Source: Candidatus Bathyarchaeota archaeon
Lineage (GTDB): Archaea > Thermoproteota > Bathyarchaeia > TCS64
Assembly (NCBI GenBank): GCA_014729945.1
Contig: WJJC01000178.1
Span: 1 to 10,393, forward strand
Reading direction: 5' to 3'
Length of the DNA: 10,393 bases
Shown: one piece after another, positions 6,580 through 10,393 of the stretch
Layout of the letters: the number at the start of each line of letters is the position of its first letter
How positions within the stretch are numbered: position 1 is the first letter of the stretch
Position numbers and translations under genes: made by a program
The notes under the pieces: generated by a model
Seen by the model: the letters and a program-made list of their open reading frames with translations, nothing else
Database searches by the model: none
Told to the model about the DNA's origin: nothing

Positions 6580-6874
6580 AAAATAGAGAGAAATACCAGT
6601 TCAAATCCAAAATAGAAGTCACTTCAGGCCAGGCGTAGTTTCTAATTTCTTTTCCTGAATTAACTGAATAGTTTAGTGATACGGGTCTGAGTCAGGTTTA
6701 ATACCCTGAACATGGGTTGTCTTGAAGATCACTCTTAAACGGTTATCAATCCGAATTTTCGATATTCCAGTCATATCAAATAAGCTATTGGTCAATAACA
6801 ATATTTTTTACTTATATGTAAAATAATCCATTTCTTTTATAATTGGAATAGATATCTAAAGAAAGGAGAAGGGT
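6580..6874. other. Convergent gap between frlC and abgB
   Basis: No gene is supported in this 295-base gap. A 6-base-pair hairpin (TCTCTA/TAGAGA with an A-rich loop, about 6572-6588) overlaps the frlC stop and could help end transcription. A short cluster of alternative pairings lies at 6683-6716: TCAGG/CCTGA, and GGGT with ACCC in two exclusive ways. The part nearest abgB is AT-rich, and its minus strand just after the abgB stop is a pyrimidine tract. Confidence 0.4.
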
Positions 6875-8311
6875 TTATTTTTTCCCTTTGTAGGTTTCTG
6901 CTAATTCTCTGGCTTTCTCCAGCGGGGGCTCCACTGAGGGATCTTTATCGTATTCCCTTCCCCTTAAGCGTTTAAGCTGATCTTCTTTGGCTTTCTCAAG
7001 TTTCTCCGGAGTCGTTAAGAGGTCAATTACTGACCCTGCCATAGTTTTTGCTGCGAACAGAAGGCTCTTATGGCCTATACTGGATCCACTGCATGCTGTG
7101 AACTGCCAACTGTGGCCAGGTGCTCCATTTATGTTGCATGCGGTGTTGAACTCCATAGTTGGTGTTATCCAACTCACGTCGGCAACGTCTGTACTGCCGG
7201 GGCTGGTTGTTCCATCATCCCATGCATCGAAAATGTTTGTAACTATATCTTTATCAACGTATTTTGGCCAATCTGGTACCTTATTTTTTCTAAGAGTTGT
7301 TTCTCTATCCTTTTTCGGGAAGGATTCAGCTATCTTTGCGGCAAACGCTAGATCTTCCTCGGTGTATTCTGGTGGACCTACTTCTCTCATGTTCTTTGTT
7401 ACGATTTCGCTGAGAATTTTATTGGGTATCTTATGGTATCCGCCAGGACTCATCTCGGCTTCTAGTGTGGTCTCCGTCATCATGGCGGCACCTTCAGCGA
7501 TCTTCATAACACGTTTCTTAATAGGCTCCAATAGGTCTTGTTCGGGTGCTCTAATATAGTAATGACTTCGGGCATAATCCGGTACTACGTTAGGTTGGCC
7601 TCCACCTTCTTCTATGACATAGTGGATTCTCGCTTCAGGGATTATGTGTTCTCTTAGATAGTTAATGCCTATGTTCATCAGTTCCACTGCGTCCAAGGCG
7701 CTTCTACCTTGTTCAGGGCTACCAGCAGCATGACTGGTTTTACCGTGGAAGCTGAAACGAGCTCCACTTATAACATTGCTGCTAGCTAGTGTAGCTACAT
7801 TAAGAGAGCCTGGATGATGACTTAGCGCGGCATCAACATCATCGAATAGGCCGTGGTTGACCATGATTCTTTTTCCGCTAAAGTTTTCCTCTGCAGGAGT
7901 GCCGTAGAACCTGATTGTACCCTTTATTTGGTCCATTACTTTGCTTACAGCTATGGCGGCAGCTAGAGCTGTCGTACCATGAATATTATGGCCGCATCCG
8001 TGGCCCATTCCACCTTCTATGAGGGGTTCTCTATAGGGTACTGCTTTGTTGCTTAGGTCAGGGAGAGCATCGTATTCTCCCATTACGGCGATTACTGGTT
8101 TGCCTTCTCCGTATTCTGCGATTATCGCTGTTGGCATTCCAGCTGCACCATGTTTTACTTTGAATCCATGTTCTCTCAGTGTGTCTGCGTGAAGTTTGCT
8201 GGATTTGTCTTCGCAGAGACCATATTCTGCGTACTCCCAAATCTTGTCACTGATTTTAGTTAGTTTTTCACTGTTTTCATTTATCCAATTCCATGCTGTT
8301 TCCTTGATCAT
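6875..8311 (-). CDS. abgB: M20-family metal-dependent amidohydrolase, AbgB-like
   Basis: At 478 residues it is close to E. coli AbgB (481), a subunit of p-aminobenzoyl-glutamate hydrolase that releases glutamate from folate breakdown products. The M20 catalytic set is complete: GEYDAL (78-83), the metal motif HGCGHN (104-109), catalytic E141 with metal ligand E142 (TPAEEN), H165/H166 (SHHPG), the dimer-domain SHAAGSPEQGRSALDAV, and a final histidine near 414 (SIGHKS). AEGAAMMTETT and STDVADVSW also match AbgB. No AbgA-type partner gene is visible. The true substrate may be another aminoacyl or aryl amide, such as an indole-acetyl or aminobenzoyl amino acid. No signal peptide is seen, so it is cytoplasmic. 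The C-terminal 60 residues are highly charged and helical. The ATG at 8311 is preceded by a TATA element at leaderless distance. Confidence 0.88.
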   Translation of the reverse strand: MIKETAWNWINENSEKLTKISDKIWEYAEYGLCEDKSSKLHADTLREHGFKVKHGAAGMPTAIIAEYGEGKPVIAVMGEYDALPDLSNKAVPYREPLIEGGMGHGCGHNIHGTTALAAAIAVSKVMDQIKGTIRFYGTPAEENFSGKRIMVNHGLFDDVDAALSHHPGSLNVATLASSNVISGARFSFHGKTSHAAGSPEQGRSALDAVELMNIGINYLREHIIPEARIHYVIEEGGGQPNVVPDYARSHYYIRAPEQDLLEPIKKRVMKIAEGAAMMTETTLEAEMSPGGYHKIPNKILSEIVTKNMREVGPPEYTEEDLAFAAKIAESFPKKDRETTLRKNKVPDWPKYVDKDIVTNIFDAWDDGTTSPGSTDVADVSWITPTMEFNTACNINGAPGHSWQFTACSGSSIGHKSLLFAAKTMAGSVIDLLTTPEKLEKAKEDQLKRLRGREYDKDPSVEPPLEKARELAETYKGKK

Positions 8312-8333
8312 GAAGTAACATTGGAGTAACAGG

Positions 8334-8340
8334 TATAAAT
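8334..8340 (-). promoter_or_regulatory. TATA-like element of abgB
   Basis: ATTTATA on the minus strand centres about 26 bases before the A of the ATG at 8311. That is the spacing expected for a leaderless archaeal transcript, and no Shine-Dalgarno sequence precedes the ATG. Confidence 0.5.
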
Positions 8341-8377
8341 TATTTGAACTTCGATGTTTTTAGAATAGAGTAGAGGC

Positions 8378-8392
8378 TAAGTATTTTACTTA
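8378..8392. promoter_or_regulatory. Perfect palindrome in the abgB / E1-like divergent promoter gap
   Basis: TAAGTA-TTT-TACTTA has perfect 6-base arms around a 3-base centre. It sits in the 108-base gap between two divergent starts, with its centre about 35 bases ahead of the TTG at 8420. That is where the core promoter of the E1-like gene should be, so it may be an operator or a symmetric TATA-region site. Confidence 0.35.
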
Positions 8393-8419
8393 ACATTGCA
8401 GATGATATTTTGATCAATC

Positions 8420-9463
8420 TTGTCTCTTCCAGAATCCAAAGCTTTCTCTGATATTGAATATGATTACTATAGTCGCACCATCATGCTGAAAAACATGGGA
8501 GTCAAGGCGCAGGAGGATCTTAAGAGAGCTTCTGTTTGTCTTGTTGGCCTTGGAGGACTTGGTAGTCCTATAGCTTTACAGTTAGCGAGTATGGGAGTTG
8601 GACATCTGAGGATAGTGGATGGAGACATAGTGGAGGTAAGCAACCTTCAACGTCAGAATCTCTATGGAATAAGTGATATAGGGCTAGCCAAAGCTGAGGC
8701 TGCTGCTAAGCGCCTGAAGGATGTGAATCCGTTTATTACTGTTGAACCTATTCCATCGTTGGTCAACGAGTTAAATGTCCGAGACTTGGTTAGAGATATG
8801 GATGTAGTCGTTGGAGCTCTTGACAGTATGTCACCCAGATACGCATTGAACCGAGCCTGTGTGGATAATGGGATTCCCTTAGTGCATGGCGCAGCTGTGG
8901 CTTACAGTGGAAATGTCTCAACAATCTTACCCAAGGTTACAGCGTGCCTTGAGTGTTTCCAGGGAGGAGTAAATGATGAAAACCTTCCCTCATGTGCAGT
9001 TGTGGGTGTGCATCCAAGCCTTGTGGGTGTAGTTGGTAGCATAATGGCTTCAGAGGTAGTCAGATTAATCACTTGTGAACCAGAACTTGGTGACAGGTTA
9101 TTGTTTATAGATTTCACAGATCTTAGCTTTGAGACGATTAAGCTGAAACGTGTGGAGAACTGTCTAGTGTGTGGTGACGGCGAACCGGATGAACTTGGTT
9201 TTGAAGAGGTTAAAGAGATATGTGGTAGAGAAGGACGCCGGGTTTTCGTCTTTCAACCTAGGGAGGATCTTAGCCTAAAGATTAGTGACTATGTTGAGAA
9301 GCTCAAGAATATGGGTTATGAAGTGTTGGCTCAGGGGGAACTAGGTTTCACATTCACTGGACCTGATAGAATAAAGGGCAGTGTTTTGAGTAGTGGTGTT
9401 ACTATTATAGAGGGTTTTAACAACTTGGGAAAAGCTAGAGAATTCCATGAACACATCATGTGA
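8420..9463 (+). CDS. E1-like adenylyltransferase (ThiF/MoeB/HesA family) with an unassigned C-terminal domain
   Basis: Residues 14-255 form the E1-like fold that adenylates the C-terminal glycine of small sulfur-carrier or ubiquitin-like proteins. Seen are YSRTIML (17-23), the nucleotide loop GLGGLGS (43-49), D67/D69, the arginine-finger region NLQRQN (75-80), K91, ALDSMSPR (133-140), and two zinc-binding pairs C176-x2-C179 and C248-x2-C251. C192 lies where the reactive cysteine is found in related proteins. Whether it serves ThiS, MoaD or archaeal SAMPs cannot be told, as no carrier gene is near. Residues 257-347 are not the rhodanese domain often attached here. They read as strand-helix-strand-helix, ending in GVTIIEGF and an amphipathic helix. 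The TTG start is required, because a TGA lies three codons upstream and the next Met would remove the YSR motif. TGATC just upstream may act as ribosome site. Confidence 0.88.
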   Translation: MSLPESKAFSDIEYDYYSRTIMLKNMGVKAQEDLKRASVCLVGLGGLGSPIALQLASMGVGHLRIVDGDIVEVSNLQRQNLYGISDIGLAKAEAAAKRLKDVNPFITVEPIPSLVNELNVRDLVRDMDVVVGALDSMSPRYALNRACVDNGIPLVHGAAVAYSGNVSTILPKVTACLECFQGGVNDENLPSCAVVGVHPSLVGVVGSIMASEVVRLITCEPELGDRLLFIDFTDLSFETIKLKRVENCLVCGDGEPDELGFEEVKEICGREGRRVFVFQPREDLSLKISDYVEKLKNMGYEVLAQGELGFTFTGPDRIKGSVLSSGVTIIEGFNNLGKAREFHEHIM

Positions 9464-9466
9464 ATG

Positions 9467-9483
9467 CAGGATGCCTGTTTTTT
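9467..9483 (+). terminator. Short hairpin and T run after the E1-like gene
   Basis: Three bases after the TGA, CAGG-ATG-CCTG forms a tight stem of 4 pairs (5 with a G-T pair), followed at once by six T (9478-9483). This resembles an intrinsic terminator and suggests that the next gene is transcribed separately. Confidence 0.45.
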
Positions 9484-9514
9484 AATGAGACAAAAATTTT
9501 CCTGTTTATCCAGT

Positions 9515-9520
9515 AGGGGA
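9515..9520 (+). promoter_or_regulatory. Ribosome binding site of the HD-domain gene
   Basis: AGGGGA lies 7 bases before the TTG at 9528. It is the main support for that start codon. Confidence 0.5.
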
Positions 9521-9527
9521 TAATAAA

Positions 9528-10160
9528 TTGAGTGAATTTACGAGCGTTAAAGAATGGTTGAGAATGTGGGGTAAAGATTATGAGCGGTTAAGGTTGGTGA
9601 ACATTCATAAGGATCTAGTTAAGAGATACAATGAGACATATCGATATTATCATAATTTAAACCATATATCTTCTTGTTTGTCTGATTTTTTCAGTGCATT
9701 TGATTTGGCTATAAACCCATTTGAGGTGTGGTTAGCTTTGTGGTTTCATGACAGTGTGTATGACCCTCATCGGAGGGATAATGAGAAGCAGAGCGCAATG
9801 TATCTTGATAAGGCAACAAAGGGACTTGTCGGGAACACGATGATAAATAGAATCACTGAATTAATTCTCGCTACGAAGCATGGTGAGGAGCCTACTGGCG
9901 TGGATATGGAACTGGTTATGGATGTAGATCTAGCTATATTAGGAAAACCTACGTATGAGTTTAAGCGGTATGAGAAAAATATCCGGCGAGAATATGAGTG
10001 GTTGTCCTGGGCGAAATACTCTCGGGGTAGAGAGATTGTCCTGAGAAATTTTCTTGAAAGAGACTGTATCTACCATACAAATTATTTTAGAGAAAAATAT
10101 GAGACAAAAGCGAGGAATAATCTAATACAGTCCATTAAGAAACTCAAAGGAATGAATTAA
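9528..10160 (+). CDS. Predicted metal-dependent HD-superfamily phosphohydrolase (COG4339 type)
   Basis: The 210-residue protein carries a divergent HD domain. Histidines in YYHNLNHI (H42, H46) are followed by the HD pair H74-D75 (ALWFHDSVYDP), the family-typical RDNEKQSA (83-90), H118 in LATKHG and DVDLAILG (132-139). The conserved tail EYEWLSWAKYSRGREIVLRNFL is also present. HD proteins usually hydrolyse phosphoester bonds in nucleotides or RNA. This subfamily has no firmly assigned substrate that I know of. The length matches the family, and no membrane or signal segment is seen. A TTG start with a ribosome site is used. The 64-base gap from the E1-like gene holds a probable terminator. The gene converges on the amidohydrolase with a 10-base gap. 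Confidence 0.82.
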   Translation: MSEFTSVKEWLRMWGKDYERLRLVNIHKDLVKRYNETYRYYHNLNHISSCLSDFFSAFDLAINPFEVWLALWFHDSVYDPHRRDNEKQSAMYLDKATKGLVGNTMINRITELILATKHGEEPTGVDMELVMDVDLAILGKPTYEFKRYEKNIRREYEWLSWAKYSRGREIVLRNFLERDCIYHTNYFREKYETKARNNLIQSIKKLKGMN

Positions 10161-10170
10161 TGAAGAACGA

Positions 10171-10393
10171 TTAGTTAAGGCGAGGCAAATGTTGACCATA
10201 CCCTTTCTCAGCTAAAATCTCTCCTTCATCCATGATTACCCTCCCCCGCATTATGGATAATCTGGGCATTCCCTTAATCTCCATGCCATCATAGGGGGTC
10301 CACCCACAAAGTGTATATTGATCCTCGTTGCGAATAACGTGTTTTCGATCCAAATCAAGCACTACTAAATCAGCGTCGCTTCCGGGTTGGAAA
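10171..10393 (-). CDS. Cyclic amidohydrolase (dihydroorotase/hydantoinase superfamily), C-terminal fragment
   Basis: Only the last 73 codons are in the window. The reading frame continues past 10393, so the gene is 5'-truncated by the window edge, not broken. The fragment shows the typical end of the dihydroorotase, allantoinase and dihydropyrimidinase group: PGSDADLVVLD (3-13), then CGWTPYDGMEIKGMPR, then SIMRGRVIMDEGEI, and a short GYGQHLPRLN tail. These enzymes open or close cyclic amide rings with a metal centre whose ligands lie in the missing part. The exact substrate (dihydroorotate, hydantoin, allantoin) cannot be decided from the tail. The GTG inside the fragment is not a real start. 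Confidence 0.8.
   Translation of the reverse strand, partial: FQPGSDADLVVLDLDRKHVIRNEDQYTLCGWTPYDGMEIKGMPRLSIMRGRVIMDEGEILAEKGYGQHLPRLN

Noticed and set aside
6599..6608. GTTCAAATCC, which resembles a tRNA T-loop
   Set aside because: The flanking bases do not form a 5-pair T stem, and no acceptor, D or anticodon arms are found upstream.
6350..6622. A 90-codon minus-strand reading frame that extends past the end of frlC
   Set aside because: Most of it is antisense to frlC, its product has no recognisable motif, and no promoter or ribosome site precedes it.
6675..6712. C/D-box-like motifs GTGATA and CTGA in the convergent gap
   Set aside because: The spacing between box C and the first CTGA is far too short for a guide, and the hairpins there are only 4-5 pairs.
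6987..7559. A 190-codon plus-strand reading frame
   Set aside because: It is antisense to the AbgB-like gene and shows no protein-family features. The real gene has all M20 motifs.

Overview
The window looks like a piece of an AT-rich archaeal chromosome. The clearest marker is a full-length transcription factor B (4770-5696). Supporting signs are TATA-like elements about 25-30 bases ahead of likely transcript starts, some nearly leaderless genes, frequent TTG/GTG starts and a small Hjc-like nuclease. An oxygen-sensitive class III ribonucleotide reductase and a cysteine-rich double-cluster ferredoxin point to an anaerobe. The peptide and glycated-amine enzymes suggest a heterotroph. I cannot place the phylum from the sequence alone.

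Left part (1-3056). A 5'-complete, 3'-truncated nrdD runs leftward off the window edge. Just ahead of its start are two palindromes that resemble a bacterial NrdR-box pair in sequence and spacing. A 504-base A-rich, G-poor gap follows. Next are a small PD-(D/E)XK nuclease on the plus strand and, convergent with a gap of only 2 bases, an unusual ferredoxin with an extra cysteine-rich N-terminal half.

Middle part (3260-6579). An MFS transporter on the minus strand is divergent from tfb across about 300 bases of AT-rich, repeat-bearing regulatory DNA. Downstream of tfb on the same strand is a sugar-phosphate-isomerase-fold protein that matches fructoselysine 3-epimerase FrlC closely, from its TTG start to its metal ligands.

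Right part (6875-10393). An AbgB-type M20 amidohydrolase (minus strand) is convergent with frlC and divergent from an E1-like ThiF/MoeB/HesA adenylyltransferase. The latter carries an unassigned C-terminal domain of about 90 residues. An HD-domain phosphohydrolase of the COG4339 type follows. The window ends in the C-terminal piece of a cyclic amidohydrolase (dihydroorotase/hydantoinase superfamily) on the minus strand.

The right half therefore has an amine-salvage flavour: FrlC for Amadori compounds, AbgB for amide cleavage and a cyclic amidohydrolase. The genes lie on alternating strands, so this is a neighbourhood and not one operon. I found no mobile element, CRISPR array, tRNA or rRNA. 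The best unusual signals are the NrdR-like box pair before an archaeal nrdD, the archaeal FrlC homologue and the uncharacterised tail of the E1-like protein.
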